DNA of 64,000 nt, from positions 248,001-312,000 of the forward strand of contig QRFJ01000479.1 in NCBI GenBank assembly GCA_006176705.1, written 5' to 3'. The translations under genes were made by a program, and so were the position numbers. Under the pieces are notes generated by a model. It worked only from the letters and a program-made list of their open reading frames with translations, was not told the DNA's origin and did not search any database. The stretch's first letter is position 1; every line of letters begins with the position of its first letter. Source of the stretch: Cocos nucifera (taxonomy: Eukaryota > Streptophyta > Magnoliopsida > Arecales > Arecaceae). Shown here piece after piece: positions 1 to 13,439 of the stretch.

Positions 1-237
1 TAATAATAAATAGGTCTAAAATATAATTTAATTAAATTAAATTGAAAACATGCAAGACTATTCTATAGAACTATTCTATTTTAGAACTAGTCATGCATAT
101 TTTCTAATCTTAGATTCGAATCATTTAATTTTAATTTTTTTGATTTCAGATCTGATCACATCTCATGCGACATCTAAAATCACTTATTTTTTTATTAAAA
201 TAAATTTAAAATTAGATCTAAACACTTTAGAACCTTA
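1..237 (-). other. 5' leader of a family A copia element (partial)
   Basis: AT-rich non-coding DNA that resembles the stretches directly before the primer-binding sites at 24471 and 32882, for example the shared segment on a first and second 'jacking' of the words tagaactattctat and gatctgatcacatctcatg. It is the start of the internal region of a minus-strand copia element that continues beyond the left edge. No credible gene is present; the 62-codon plus-strand frame at 50-238 is AT-rich chance coding. Confidence 0.7.
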
Positions 238-249
238 GCTCTGATACTA
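238..249 (-). other. Primer-binding site (tRNA-iMet type), family A
   Basis: On the minus strand this reads TAGTATCAGAGC, one mismatch from TGGTATCAGAGC, the standard plant initiator tRNA-Met primer site. It lies two bases from the inner end of the LTR at 252, which fixes both the element's orientation and the LTR boundary. Confidence 0.85.
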
Positions 250-251
250 GT

Positions 252-2535
252 TGAAGGAAAATCCTGATTTTTCGGACTAGGTTCGTTCAGATCTGATCGG
301 ATCAAGAGATATATTTCAAAAAATTTTTTCTTTGATCTAGATCAGATCTAGAATATTTTAGATCTAATCTTTATTATTTTAATGATTAAAATAAATTTAA
401 ATAAATTAAATTTAATTTAATTTACCTTAACGTAGGGTAATCCTATTATCCGTTGATGATCCTGTAAGATCCTGTAAGCAGCGGAAGGTTCTAGATCTAG
501 CCATGCAAGTGTCTGACCTCTATCGATATCCACTCAAGCTAGATCTAAAGATCCTCTTCTTCTCTATCACATCTCCAAAAATTAGATTTGAATCTGATTT
601 GGAGGATCTTCAAAACATCTTTCGAAGATCAGCAATTATCCTTTGCAGCAGCGCAGCCTTCTAGCTTTCTGTCGCCTTTCTCTCATCTGGATTGCACCAA
701 CTTGGATCCCAAACCACTTTGGGCATGGAGAGGAGAGGGAGAAGATAGAATTGGCATGGAGGAGGAGGAGAGAGGCAGCCTTGGGGTGTGGAAAATTTTT
801 AGATACTCCTTGAGTTGGGCGCAGGGTCTTATTTATAGACTATGTGTGATCCAACTCCTCTTCTTCCCAACCAATCATAACTCTTTGTGAAATTAGATCT
901 AAATCTGATTGGTGGAGAAAGAGTCCCCTGGATTCATCCTTAGATGGTACCTAAGACCAATCAAACTTGATTCTTAGAAGAAGTCTAATCCGAATCCAAA
1001 AAGGAGATGGAGTCCCTGTCCAACAGGGACTCCTGGGCGCCTCCAGCTTGGGCACACGCTAAGGGTGGCGTGCACCCTCCTCCTTACCAGGTTCTAGTAG
1101 GGGGACAAGCCTCCACCAGCTCTCCAATAGGTGCATGACACGTGGATAAAAGTCAAAGTGTTAATGGTCAACATTTGACTAGTCAAAGGTCAACTTTTGA
1201 CCAAAGTCAAAGGATGAGAAATAGTAGGTGACCAAAAATGGCAGATATTGCCTTACAAAATAAGACAACCCTTTTCTAACCTGGACAAGCTCTAGTCAGA
1301 CCAAGTGAAGGTCTCTGATCGAGCACAAACTCCTTTGGCACAGTCAGGATAATTATTTATGATAGTAAAAGAAGAACGTTAGGTTCAATCGAGTGCTAGC
1401 ACGATTTTCTTGAACCTAATTGAATCTCATTCAGATCAATTGAACTGGATTAGTTCAATTGATGATCACCAGATTCAAACCCTTATTTGTGTGACCCAGT
1501 TAGGTTCAGTTCTGTATGGTAATGGGATATGTCATGATCTCTATCATCGACATCATCGAAACTCCTTTCGATGGATCAGAACTCTTCTGATTCGAATAGC
1601 TAGAATGATCGATCATCTAAATCATTCTAATTGCTCCCAAAATCCACCAGTGACACCTAGCAGTATATGGTGGCAACCCATCAGAGCTGAATGCGAACCT
1701 CTTGGTGCAGCTACCTGTGTGATTAAGTTCTTCTATCTTGAGCCCCGATCAGATTAGGGTTAAGGTGAACTCGTCAAACCCTAGTTTCTGTCATATGATG
1801 TAATCATTCGATTCAAGTCCGATGTGAAAATCTAAATAGAAACTCTTTCTATTATTTCACTCTACCATGGCCATGGGCTTCTGGACTTGATTCTCATGAT
1901 CATCATAGGGCTGCTCCTCTACCACCGAGGTAGATTGATTCCATCTTGATGCAATCCAGTTCCTACAATGAACATGCTATAGCCAACATACACCTCAGGA
2001 TTTCCGTATGGCTAGGAGATCGAGTTATGGTGTAGTCAAACTATAACACCCTCAAGGTGAACTGCCGATGCACCTCAGGTCAAAGAACCAGACACACTAC
2101 TGCAGCATCGAGTCAGTCATTGACGAGAAGGTAGACTTCCTAATGACTACTCGAGGTGGTCACGCTCAGTGCCCTCATTCTCTAACGAGTACCTGTACTC
2201 TCGCTCTGGTGTCTCCACACCATAGACTCAAGACTCATCTACTAAAGAGAAGCGATTGTACACCAACCTTCTGGATCAATCACCATCCTCGTGATGATCC
2301 TATGGTCGGGAGCATTTTATGAGTTAATAATGATTATTCATGTCTTAGATTTTCAACTCTTGAAAATATGAATTATCATTACCATTAACTCAAAGGATGT
2401 ATCACAGACACTAAATACACATATGTGATAGAAAATAACCCATTTTATTGATTATAGTCAAAATTATAATTTTGCTCCTAGAAGTGTATTACAAGTGTCA
2501 GCCAATTCTGACTTCTAGGGCACATATATCTAGCA
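252..2535 (-). repeat. 5' LTR of family A Ty1/copia element
   Basis: A 2284-bp LTR. On the plus strand it starts TGAAGGAAAATCC and ends ATATCTAGCA, so in element orientation it runs TGCTAG...CCTTCA (other copies start TGTTAG). The same LTR recurs at 24485-26880, 32896-35179 (also 2284 bp), 49802-52074 and around 52870-61911. It is very close to the 24485 copy over 1380-2300, so both are relatively young. It contains a 115-codon frame antisense to the element (1410-1757). The sequence at 2536 belongs to an unrelated element, so this is an insertion border. Confidence 0.88.
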
Positions 2536-5204
2536 TTAAGACCCCTAGGATCAATCCAGATCCTGGCTCAAAATAGATCCTTGTGTAATTCTATCCGCGC
2601 ACTGAGCTAGCTAAGTTCTACTAGGTTGGCTTAGTCTGAAATTGAGCTGGTCCAATCCTATGCCGTGCTAGCAATCTCGAATGTGCAGCTCTTTATTTTG
2701 TCCATGCTCTGAGACATAGCCGACCTAGTTTTGGACTGAGTCGGCTAACCTATAGAAATTTTTTTTTTGCAACCTTCAAGCTCTGGCTTTGGTTCCTTGC
2801 TCCACCTTATGTTTCAGATCTCTGAAGCATCAGCTAAGCCCCTTGAGGCCCTCAATACCTAAATCTCAAGCCCGTGAAGAGCTATATGCTGCCTCCATCC
2901 TAGGATAACTCCTATCCTAGCCTTAGGACCACACCTATCCTAGCCTCCCTGGAGCCCTCACCCTGGCTCCGTCCGTGTCCTTCCAAGGCTTGGAAGCACC
3001 ATAAATCCTCACATAAGAGAGGTTCTCCATGCCCCATACTAGGTGTTTTTGGAATTTTATTTGACTTGGTCAAATAAAGAAAGTTGTTAAGACTTGGACT
3101 TTATTTGATAGAGTCCCAATTCTCCAAAACACCTCCTTTCCTTATGGAATTTTTTCTCCATGCCTCTCTTTCTTTTGTGTGCTTATTTTATTTAGTTTTG
3201 TATGTAGTTTTCTAGTTTTCACACTAAAAAAATAGGGGAGAAGGCATCCAAGAGTTGGATGCCTCCTAAAACTCCTTCCTAGAGTCCATATAAGACTAGG
3301 TTTGACCTAGTCTTCATTATCTAAATGGGGCGCCTCCTATGAGATATTTTTGCATGTGAAAAATCTCAAAAAATTCATGAAAAAACTAGAGAAAAAGAAG
3401 CAGGAGGCATGGAGGTTTGGGGTGCCAAGATTATTGGAGGAAAGGTTTCATTAAGACATCAAAAGTTGATGTCTTGTTAAGATAAAGGTAAGAAAGAAGA
3501 TTATCTTATCTTGGGAATTTCTTTCAAATCTATTTCTTCCTTATTTTTGTATTATTTTTCTATAAGAAAAATTTGAGAGAGATAGGAAGAGGACGTGGAC
3601 AATGGATGCTCCAAGGAGTTGGGGCATGGTGTTTTGTTTTGGACATAATCTGATCATATCCTGATGAGAGAAGAAGGTCTTCTCTTAGAATTTTCTTGAG
3701 AACCCTTCTTCTTCATCTTTATATGGGATTCTTTTATGTAAAAAGTCAGAGAGTAAGAGATCTAGAAGCATGAAAAAATTTTAGAGGAGAAGGTCTCCTC
3801 TTGACCTGACATGGAGATGTATTCAGAAAATCAATCATTGATGTCCTGAAAGAGAAGCTGTGTCTTCTCTTAGGGCCTTTCTCTTATGTTTTATTTTTTA
3901 ATTTATAGAAGATCTAAAAGTTAGTCTTTTCTCTTATTCCTCCTTGTGTTCTTTATCTCTTTGAGCATCTAATAGATCTGAAGAATATTTTTTGATTAAC
4001 CATCAGGAGAGATTCGTGAGAAGCTAGTACTTTGAGTGGATCTTCATTCGATGAATCTATGATCTGTGTTGCAGCTTCATATGGATTACTTGTAGAGATC
4101 AGATGCATGTATAGCTCTAAGCAATAAGGACAACAGCAAGATTTAACCACGGTATTCTCGACCCATGCAAAGGTAAGAGATTTGATCTCTTCTTGATCTA
4201 GATATAATCTAGGATTTGATCTAGAACTATTTTAGATCTTGGTATTGATTTGATCAATACTAATCTTTCATGTTTTAATTTCTTAATTTATGTTTGCATC
4301 ATGGCATGTCATAGATTCTGAATGTAGGGTTTAGTGATAAGATCACATGTATATTATAGGTTAAATTATTTAATCTATATCTTTTGCTGCTTGTAAATTC
4401 GAAAAAATTTTGAAATGTATGCTGAAATCTTGTATGTTTTTCAATAGCTAATATGTTGGCAAAGATTTAGTCCTGAGGATTTATGTCGTCAGCAGACTAG
4501 CAACAAACTGTCAGCAGACCAGCGGTTCTGAAGAACATTACTATCAGATGATTCGCAACTCACCGCAGGATGATATGCAGTGTTATGACCCACCACAGGG
4601 ATAATGTGGTTATAGCTCGTGGCTGACGGGAATGATTGATAAGAATAACTGATAAAAATTTGATAATTTAAAAAAAAACTAAATTTTTGAAAGAAACTCA
4701 AAAAGATAGAATTTGGTGTGATAAATATTTTGATAATACTACATATTAAAAATTGATTTCGAACTGATGACTTCTATATGCTTACTTTTTTATATATGAT
4801 TATTTATTTTATTATTTAATAAAATTTAATTAAAGTGATCATTGCTTACTGAGCTATCTAGCTCATTATTCCTATTTTATTATTTTTATAGATCTTGAGA
4901 AATAGATGATACGAGAGTATGTATAGGAGAGATTGATTAGAAGCAGTACATCGACACTCTTATTTTAGATAGAAAATTTTTATTGAAGCTGATGTAAGAT
5001 CTTTTGAATATTGTTAAATTTTATGAGATATTAAAATTAGATTTTAATTAGTTAAATTTTAGATTTTATTTATTGATTAATTATTTCACTATTGCTTATT
5101 GATAGCATGATGAGATGCCTTACATGCTTGTAGAAAAAGTTTTCTATGAGTGTGCGGTGGTTGCCATGACCCTCAGTTCATAATCTCGAGTTAGGAGCAT
5201 GACA
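2536..5204 (+). repeat. 5' LTR region of a chromovirus-like gypsy element
   Basis: It ends GAGCATGACA seven bases before a TGGTATCAAAGC primer site. Positions 4449 to about 4880 match 8922-9344 as a direct repeat (shared words include caaagatttagtcct and gatgatatgc), as expected for an LTR pair. Upstream of 4449 I see no similarity to the other LTR's 6975-8920, so the U3 and leader part belongs to a different subfamily or is a separate repeat. The left end is simply where family A begins. No protein-coding gene is visible. Confidence 0.6.
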
Positions 5205-6974
5205 ATTAAAGTGGTATCAAAGCATAAGTGGATGAAACATAAGTCATAGAATCTGACATTGACAAGTGTAGGTAGGTAGACATTAGGGACATCAAGATAT
5301 AGATCTATAATGATGATTACAGTATTAGTTATCTTCATAATTTGTGACTAAGCCTTATGATTAAGAATGAAAAGATCACTTAAGAATAATTATTCAGAGA
5401 ATTTGATATATGATTGATAATCCATGGATCATGTTACGATTATTTAGATTTTGATATAAAGTAGTCGCAAGAGAATTGATTATGAAATTTCATTATATAT
5501 TATGGTTAATATTTTGATTTTTAGTTGTTAAAGTGAATTGAAAACTTAAATCTGACGTGGGATTAATACTATTATATTACACCTAGTTGAGAAGTTGATT
5601 ATTCATGGCAAGATAAAGATTTAATGATAAAATGTTATTTCAGGTTGAACTAAGAAGGATTTTTATGATATCTGATTGGAATATTCTTCAAACTTAAACT
5701 TAATATATAGATCATGTATGGATTAGTATGTACTAGAAAAGTATATTTAGGATTATTGTAAATTTTAGTCTTATCTTGGAGGAGCATCAGAATATTTTTC
5801 TTATTGATTTTACTTACCGAATTTTGATTATCTAAATGAATTGATGAGAGCATTAAGATTTTATTCATAAAGGATTAGTAAATCTATGCGATGGTTTGAA
5901 TGTGATATTGGACTCAATGATTAATTAAGATGGTTGTGCTCCAGGAAAAAGTAGGAATGAGATCGGAAGTTAATCTTTAGCTTCAATTGAAATATGAAGT
6001 TTTAGATCTTTTCAGGATAGAGGAATGATTTGATTGAAAAAATATTTTGTGAATCTAAGAAATTTTAATTATTAGATTAGAGAGCATAGTGAAAATGTGA
6101 TAATCTAGTTTATTTTGAGTTAAGTTAGCAATATCGATTCTTTAAGTCAAAAAAAAAAGTTATTATAGATGATTTGATTTGATTGTGTCTACAAGAAATT
6201 TATCGATAATGAAAATGATAATAATCTTGAGTCTTGATGAATGGATCCTTGTTTCTTAATTTTGGATTTAGAATATTTAGAGATAGATGATTTTATCTTA
6301 AAATTGAATCTTATGCTTCTCCGTTTGTTAGAAAGAATTTAAGATTATTTATCAATCCTTGATTTTGATCTTAGATTTTCTTATCGTCAAGCATCCTTAT
6401 ATTGAGAGTACAATAAGGTTTGTGGTATATTGATTAAATCATGAATAGTTAAGGATTTGGCGAGAAACTTGATATCTTAATCTAGAATTGAGAGACTAAT
6501 TTTAATGACTAGAAATAATAATTTTGATTAAGATCAATATTAGTGATATTCACCTTTTCCTTATGAAATGATTTAATGATGAACTTGCTTTGGAAAAAAA
6601 AAATCAAAAAGTTTGAGGATGAGATTAGAATGGTGAATCTCTAACTTTTGAAAGTATGGTTAAGAGAAAATATTTTTGATTCTCGACTGAATTGGATATC
6701 ACCATGCGATTCATATTAGTATATTCTCCTATCTTGTGATGGGTTGATTAATCAAGAGTAATTGATGCTTTCATAGAAAAATTTGGAATTCTTAATTAGA
6801 AACTAAGAGGTTGATTTTCTTTCATTTACAAGAGATGGGTTTAATTTCGATCATCTACAGGAAGAATCAAGTTTTAAGGTATTGAACTTTAATGAGATTA
6901 TAATTGTGAAACCTTAAAGTTCAAAATCCTTGATAGAAAATTTTGGGACGAAATTTTTTTTTAGGTGGGGAGAA
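5205..6974 (+). mobile_element. Non-coding interior of a chromovirus-like gypsy element
   Basis: It opens with a primer site TGGTATCAAAGC (5212-5223, one mismatch from the iMet consensus). It closes with the 3' signature GGGACGAAATTTT then AGGTGGGGAGAATG, a polypurine tract directly before TGTAATACCCC. That ending is characteristic of Tekay/Del-like chromoviruses (family knowledge). The 1.75 kb between holds no gag or pol; all frames are short and AT-rich. It is therefore a large-deletion, non-autonomous derivative. Its reading direction comes from the primer site and polypurine tract. Confidence 0.65.
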
Positions 6975-9344
6975 TGTAATACCCCAATCCGGCTTAACCC
7001 AGCCTAACTTCAAAGATAAGGGCCCAATAAGATCTCTGCATGAATTTTGAAGCATGAACCAAAAAGAAAGAAAGAAAGAAAGAAAGAAATAATGGAAGGA
7101 AGAAGACTCCCCAAGAGAGTCTTCTTCCCCGATGGAAGGGGAGTTTGAATCAAACTCTAGGGCTCCTCTATAAAAGGAGACCCTCATTCCCTCCGTGAAC
7201 AACCACTCACCACCATCTCCCTCTCCCCTTCACCATCCTTCTCCCTCTGGCTTGCCCTTGATTTTTGGATGGCCCTCACCATGTCCGTTGAAGAAATACC
7301 ACCAAAATCTACTGGAAAGTAAGGAAAATTCTTAAGAAAATCCTCCCCCCATTCCTCCTTGATTTATAGGCTGAGATTTTGGTGGTTAATTGAGAATTTC
7401 TTAAAAAAAATCTCATTCCAAAGTCCCCTATTTTTGCTATCCCAATTTATGTTCTTTTTGGCACCGTCTGTCATCGTTGAGTCCTAATCGGGGAGCCACA
7501 GTTGTGCCGTCGTGAGTTGAACCCCATCCATCCATTTGGGTGGGATGTCATGGAGTTAGAGGAAGAGGAGACATGGATCCATAGATCCCCTGTTCAACCC
7601 CAAATGAAAAAGAAAAAGGAAGAGAGAAACAGAGGATGCACGGGTCCTCTATTCCTTGAAGGCAAAGCCCAATAAAAAAAGAAAAAGAGAAAGAAAAAAA
7701 AGAAAAGAAAGGAAAGAGAGAATTTCTCTCTCTTCCCTCTCTCCCATCTTGGATTTTGAATCTAATTATCTCTCTCTAAAAAAAATATTTTTTCTTTACT
7801 TCCTCTCTCCTATTTTCTCTCTCTAACATGATTCTTGGATTTTTTAAAAAAGAAAGAAAGCAAGAAAAAAGGAATAAATGCAAAAAAATTTCCCTCTCCT
7901 CTCTCTTTCTCTCTCTTCTTTCCTTCTTCACTTTCTCTCTCTATAACTTTCTCTCTCTAAAATTTTCTTTTTAGACTGCTTGTGTTTCTTCATAATCTCT
8001 CTTTTCTAGGATTTTCTAAATCTTTGAAAAGATTGACGATAATTTTGAATGGCCCTAGTTAAGGGGGTCTTGATCCGTGATCGTCGAATAGTGTACCAGC
8101 ATCCACCTTAGCTAGACCAGATATTTTAGATTTTATTACCTATGATTTTATTAAATTATCCATGAAAAAATTTTATCATGATTTGATTTAAACTATCTTG
8201 ATTTGATTGATCGGATTGTCAGACCATATCGCCTAATTAGTCCTGATTCATCTTCATAGTTTCTCTCTCCTTTGACTTTGTCTCTCCACTTGATTATGAA
8301 TTTAACGAAAGATTCTCAATCCTACCACTTTGAATTCAATTTGATCAAGATAAATAGACCTTGAACTATCTATCTTCTAATCAAATCTTGATCCATTAAG
8401 TTAAGATGACCAGACCAATCTGGATCATTAGATGTGACTATCGTCAACCTATCTTTTTAGTTTAGTGGTATGCTTGTTAATTATTGAAGTTGATCGTGTA
8501 TAAAATCGTAGATGTCTGATAATGGGGTACTACAATATGATGATCTGTGAACTAAAGATTTTGGAAAGAAATTGCAAGAATGATATGGATTTTTTAGAAT
8601 GCATACAAGGTAAGTAATGTTTCATCATTTTTAGATTTATCGATAAATTATAATATATTTTTTATATAATTTATGAAATGATGCATAAATTTGATGAATG
8701 ATATTTTGTTATCAAAAGTATCTTATTTTTGAAATGTTATGATGAAGCATGATTGAAAGTATTAATCTTATTATGTATTACACTTAATTAATTTCAATAC
8801 CACATGATTATGTGCATTCTTAACGAACTAAAATAAGAAACATGAATTATAAAAAAAATTATGAATTAAAATGATTTGAACTCTTAGCTTAACTATGTGA
8901 AGGATCCCACCAATGGAGGCTAATATATTGACAAAGATTTAGTCCTAAGGGTTTATGTCGCCAGCAAACTAGCGACAAACCGCCAGCAGACCAACGATTC
9001 TGAAGAACATTGCTATCAGATGATTCACAGCTCACCGTAAGATGATATGCGGTGTTATGATCCTATCGTAGGGATAATATGGTCATAGTTCATGGCTGAC
9101 GAGAATGATTGATAAGAATAACTGATAAGAATTTGATAATTTGAAAGAAAACTGAATTTTTCAAAGAAATCCAAAAAGATAGAATTTGGCATAATAAATA
9201 TTTTGATAATACTACATATTGAACATTGATTTCAAACTGATGACTTCTATATGCTTATTTTTCTATATATTATTATTTATTTTATTGTCTGATGAAATCT
9301 AATTAAAGTGATCATTATTTATTGGGCTATCTAACTCATTATCC
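6975..9344 (+). repeat. 3' LTR of chromovirus-like gypsy element, cut by copia B
   Basis: It starts TGTAATACCCC immediately after the polypurine tract. It contains an (AAAG)n microsatellite at about 7063-7089 and long CT/GA-rich stretches at 7680-7990. The last 420 bp match 4449-4880. It is broken at 9344 inside the motif ctcattatcc, where the other LTR continues, by the family B copia element starting at 9345. I do not find the rest of this LTR on the far side of that element. No gene is present. Confidence 0.65.
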
Positions 9345-11800
9345 TGAAGGAACTAGATCTAATGTTTCACGGGTAGATCTTGAATCTTTTTCAAGATCAA
9401 GCAATGAAAGATTTAAACAAATCAAATATTTATTTAAATAAATATGTAAACACCTAGCTCTCAGATCTATTATAGGATCAAGGCATGATATTAAATAAAA
9501 AATTAAAAACATAAGGGGGAAGGAAAGGTTGATCATATCAACCTAGATCTATATTACATCTAACGCAGCTATAAAATAATAGATCGAATCTGTTACCTGA
9601 GCAAGTTAGATGTTCTAACTTACTAATCTAGGCTTGAGGATGAAGTCATGAGCCACACATGTATCCGGCCTCTAGGAGTCATCCACATAAGCCTACGAAC
9701 ACGATCAGAGATCCTGATGCAGGAAATCAGCACAGTATGTTAGCACTGTACTGATCTCTCTTCGACGGTCAATTCGATGCTTCTTTCTTCAAAACTTAGA
9801 CACTCCAAAATACTAAAAGAAAATAAGAATATTTGTAATTTTGAGACACCTCTCAAAAGGTCACAAAAATGGAGGAAGAGATCTGGAACAAAACCCTAGA
9901 AGAAGACCCTCTTCTTCTTCTTTGTTCTTTTTCTAGACACCCTGATTTGTATTTTCAATATCTCCATGACATAGATGAATTTTTATTTAATTTTTCTACA
10001 AAAAAGATACCTCTCAAATATCTACAATACAAAAAAATTTTAGCTAAAAATTCTCTTTAAATAAAGAGATATATGGAGTCCAAGATTGGTTAAAAACCTA
10101 GACTAGGAATGTCCAAACATGGGAAGTTGCTGGGGCACCCAACTCTTGGGCGCCTCCACCATTTTTTCTGCTGTGGACCAGCAAAGGGGGCACACAAAAA
10201 ATATCTCTTTTACCATGGAAATTAGAGGAAATAAAGAAAGATGGGTTGGCACATAGCAAGAAGAAGATTTGGTCAACAAGGATTCCATCTCATAGAATCC
10301 TTAAGCAAAACTAATTCCCCTTTTGACTTGGTCTTCCAACAAACTTCCATATGAGAAAAAGGAAGAGAGAAGGGAGCATGGAGATTATTCACATAAAAAT
10401 ACAAAGAGAAAGGGGTGGGGCATGAGCATTAGGTGGTGCAAGAAAAAGGGAGTCCTAGTCACACTAGGACTCCTATTTTGACCTGGTCAAGCAAGATCTT
10501 TTAACCAAATAAAAACAAGAGTAAACCAACCCAATTAAATAAAATCCTAACCTATTTATGGACTTAATTAAATTAGATTTAATTTTAATTTAATTTTCTA
10601 ATTAAATTAAAAAATTGGATTGACCCGAGTCCTAGTTAGACTAGGACTAGTTCTTCCTTGCACTTGACTTATCAAATAAGCCAATTGGACTTGATTCAAT
10701 CAAGCCCAAACTAAATCTAATTAAATCATATTTAATTAGACTTAATCTCAGCCTATTGGCTTAATCAAATTAAGTCAATTATCAATCAAATTACTAATCG
10801 ATCCTCCTGCAATACTTACACTAGGTCAAACATCAACCGTATTGATCGTTTAACACTAAAACAATTCTAAATCGCTGATCAACCATCCGATCAAAATGTG
10901 AACTCTAATGTGTGTAACCTCATAGGTCCAAACCTAAGTTGGTAGCATAGAAATAAATTTTTATATCAATTAAACTGACAATCTAGCAATGATACCCGAC
11001 GGTCGGATAGGTCGAAAGGTGTAGAACACCATCCTTAGAACCCATGCAAATATAGTTTCCATATACTTAATCCCCTTGACCGTAATGCTCGTAGGATACC
11101 TCAGAGTTCAACTATCAACTCTGATCAGGTTGTCCACATTGTATTTCAAAATATCAAATCTATCTGATGGATTATCCTGGCCAAGGTTTTGCTATATTGA
11201 AATATAGTGATATATTCTTCTCCAACTCTTGGAGTAGTCAATTCTATCTTGATCACACTCCGACTTCACAAGTACTTAACTGTGCCTAGAAGCCTTGCAT
11301 TGCTGAATTAGAAATTCAGATAGTTTGGTTCTAAAGCATAGTGAGTTGCTTGCAAGTCACTGAGGTGATCTCAGGTCTAAGGGATACTTATACCTATATC
11401 CCATCAGAGATATTCTCGATAGCAGAATGCTCTAGAGTTGGTCACGTTCAATGATGATGTACCCATACATCTCATCTATATGCCATACTAGTATCTCCAT
11501 ACTCCTTGGTTAAGAGGACAACCAACCTATATGGCATATAGCGATCTATGATCGATAGATGCCGTCGTCCTAATTAACAACCTATCATTTGATCATGAAT
11601 AAATTTAAGAACTAATCGATAAATCCTCTCTTTATCGAAACTAAATAGTCTTAAGGACTTCATCACAATAATGGAGTTCATTAGAAGATGTAAATTTATG
11701 ATGAAAAAGATGCCAAAATTTTTTTATTAATTAATAAATTAATTATAATATCTCGATCGTCAATAGGCTAACAATTGACTTTGGAACATAATTTTCAACA
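9345..11800 (-). repeat. 3' LTR of family B copia
   Basis: A 2456-bp LTR. On the plus strand it starts TGAAGGAACTAG and ends ATTTTCAACA, so the element reads TGTTGAAAAT...CTTCA. Its first kilobase matches 17853-18883 clearly, including the words tttttcaagatca and ccaaacatgggaagttg. The ORFs inside (9869-10060 plus, 10103-10288 minus) are not conserved as proteins and are not genes. Confidence 0.9.
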
Positions 11801-11810
11801 ACTCCCACTT
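11801..11810 (-). other. Polypurine tract, family B copia
   Basis: The minus strand reads AAGTGGGAGT directly before TGTTGAAAAT, the start of the 3' LTR. A purine run of this kind primes plus-strand DNA synthesis in LTR elements. Its position fixes the right border of the 3' LTR. Confidence 0.85.
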
Positions 11811-11819
11811 ATCCTAAAG

Positions 11820-12360
11820 CTACTCGATACAGTATCTAATATCCATCTTTGACTTATGGTTGTCAAACTCCTTGATTGCCAGGATTTTAGTGAAGGGATC
11901 GGCTAGGTTTTTCTTTTTGTCGATCTTCTGAAGGTCGACGTCACCACGATCCATGATCTCACGGACCAAATGAAAGTAGCATAGAATGTGCTTTGTCCGC
12001 TGGTGTGCCTTCGGTTTCTTTGCTTGAGCTATGGCGCCAGTGCTGTCGCAGTAGAGCAGGATTGGATCATCAATGGAGGATGCTACTTTGAGCTCGGTGA
12101 TGAACTTTCTCAGCCACACAGCTTTTTTTGCTGCATCTGATGCTGCTATGTACTCTGCTTCGCAAATAGAGTCAGCCACTGTATGCTGCTTGAAACTTTT
12201 TCAGCAGATGGCTCCACTATTTAGAGTAAAGATATATCCCGACACACTTTTACTATCATCATGATTAGATTGAAAGCTGGAGTCTGTAAATCCCACAAGT
12301 TTCAGATTTGACTCACCATAAATCAACCATTGGTCCTTAGTATTTCTCAAATACTTAAGG
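11820..12360 (-). pseudogene. Copia RNase H domain remnant, family B
   Basis: C-terminal RNase H of the copia polyprotein, which degrades the RNA strand of the RNA-DNA hybrid during reverse transcription. Reading from 12360 leftwards one sees the KYLRNTKD entry motif, CEAEYIAAS (catalytic Glu), LYCDSTGAIAQAK (catalytic Asp), AHQRTKHI, then NLADPFTK near the end. The intact tail is the 119-codon frame 11820-12179. At least one in-frame stop lies upstream, where the ICWKS-type motif is expected, so the domain is not continuous with RT. The motifs themselves are well preserved. Confidence 0.85.
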
Positions 12361-12377
12361 ATAGTTTTAACCAACTT

Positions 12378-13430
12378 TCAGTAATTTTCTCCAGGATCAT
12401 ACTGGTATCTACTCACTACTCCTAGTAAGTATGTCATGTCTGGTCTCGTACATGTCATTGCATACATAATAGATCTCATTACTGAAGTATATGAAATTCT
12501 ACTCATACGCTCTCTCTCTTCAAGAGTTGTCGGACAATTCTTCTTAGAGAGAGAAATTTCTTGGCCTATCGAAAGATAGCCCATTTTAAAATTTTTCATG
12601 CTGAACCTCTATAGCACAGTTTATGTGGGCTGGGATATACCAAGCATCCTTTTAGATCTATTCCTATAGATCTTCATTCCGAGGATGTAGGATGCTTCAC
12701 CCAAGTCTTTTATGGAGAACTGTGATGATAACCAGATTTTTATTTCTTATAGTGCGGGGATATCATTCTCAATTAAGAAAATGTCATCCATGTACAAAAA
12801 AAGGAATACCACTATTGAATAATTTGCCCATTTGTAAATGCAGGATTCTTCTCCATTCTTAATGAAATCATACGTTTTGATAACTTTATCAAAATGCATG
12901 TTCCAACTCTGAGATGCTTGCTTTAATCCATAAATGGATCTTTGAAGCCTGCACATCTTGGACTCATTTGTAGATGTGAACCCCTCAGGTTATATCATAT
13001 ACACCTCTTCGATTAGCTCTCCATTTAAAAAAATGGTCTTCATATCCATTTGCCAGATCTTATAGTCCAAGTGGGTAGCTATTGCAAGCATTATCTGAAT
13101 GGATTTGAGCATTGCCACTAGAGAGAATGTCTCATCATAGTCAATACCATAACGTTGATGATACCCCTTGGCAATCAGATGGAATTTATAGGTCCCCACC
13201 TCTTCGTCTGCACCTCTTTTTCTTTTGAATATCCATTTACACCCAATGGGTTTAACCCCTTTAGGTGGGTCAACTAATGTCCATACATCATTGACCTTCA
13301 TAGAATTCATTTCAGATCTCATGGCTTCTAGCCATTTCTCAGAGTTAGATCTCTGCATCGCATCCATATAAGTGATCGGATCCTTATCATTCTCATTGAG
13401 TTCGATGGGATCACCATCCTAGACCAAGAA
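12378..13430 (-). pseudogene. Copia reverse transcriptase remnant, family B
   Basis: RT_copia (RVT_2) domain in three pieces: 12990-13367, 12747-12956 and 12378-12599. Visible motifs in order are EKWLEAMRSEM, GCKWIFKRKRG, LIAKGYHQ, GIDYDETFS, QMDMKTIFLNGEL, RSIYGLKQAS and LYMDDIFLI (a YMDD active site rather than the common YVDD), then SRISYTSVMRSIMYAM and TRPDMTY. Stops separate the pieces, for example just before PEGFTST. Core catalytic residues survive but the frame does not, so it is non-functional as it stands. Confidence 0.88.
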
Positions 13431-13439
13431 TCCATAGTA

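Noticed and set aside
4141..4180. Possible exon-intron border (gcaaaggtaag) suggesting a host gene in 2536-4440
   Set aside because: The same kind of sequence occurs at 8600 (acaaggtaag) in the other gypsy LTR, and no coding frame leads into it.
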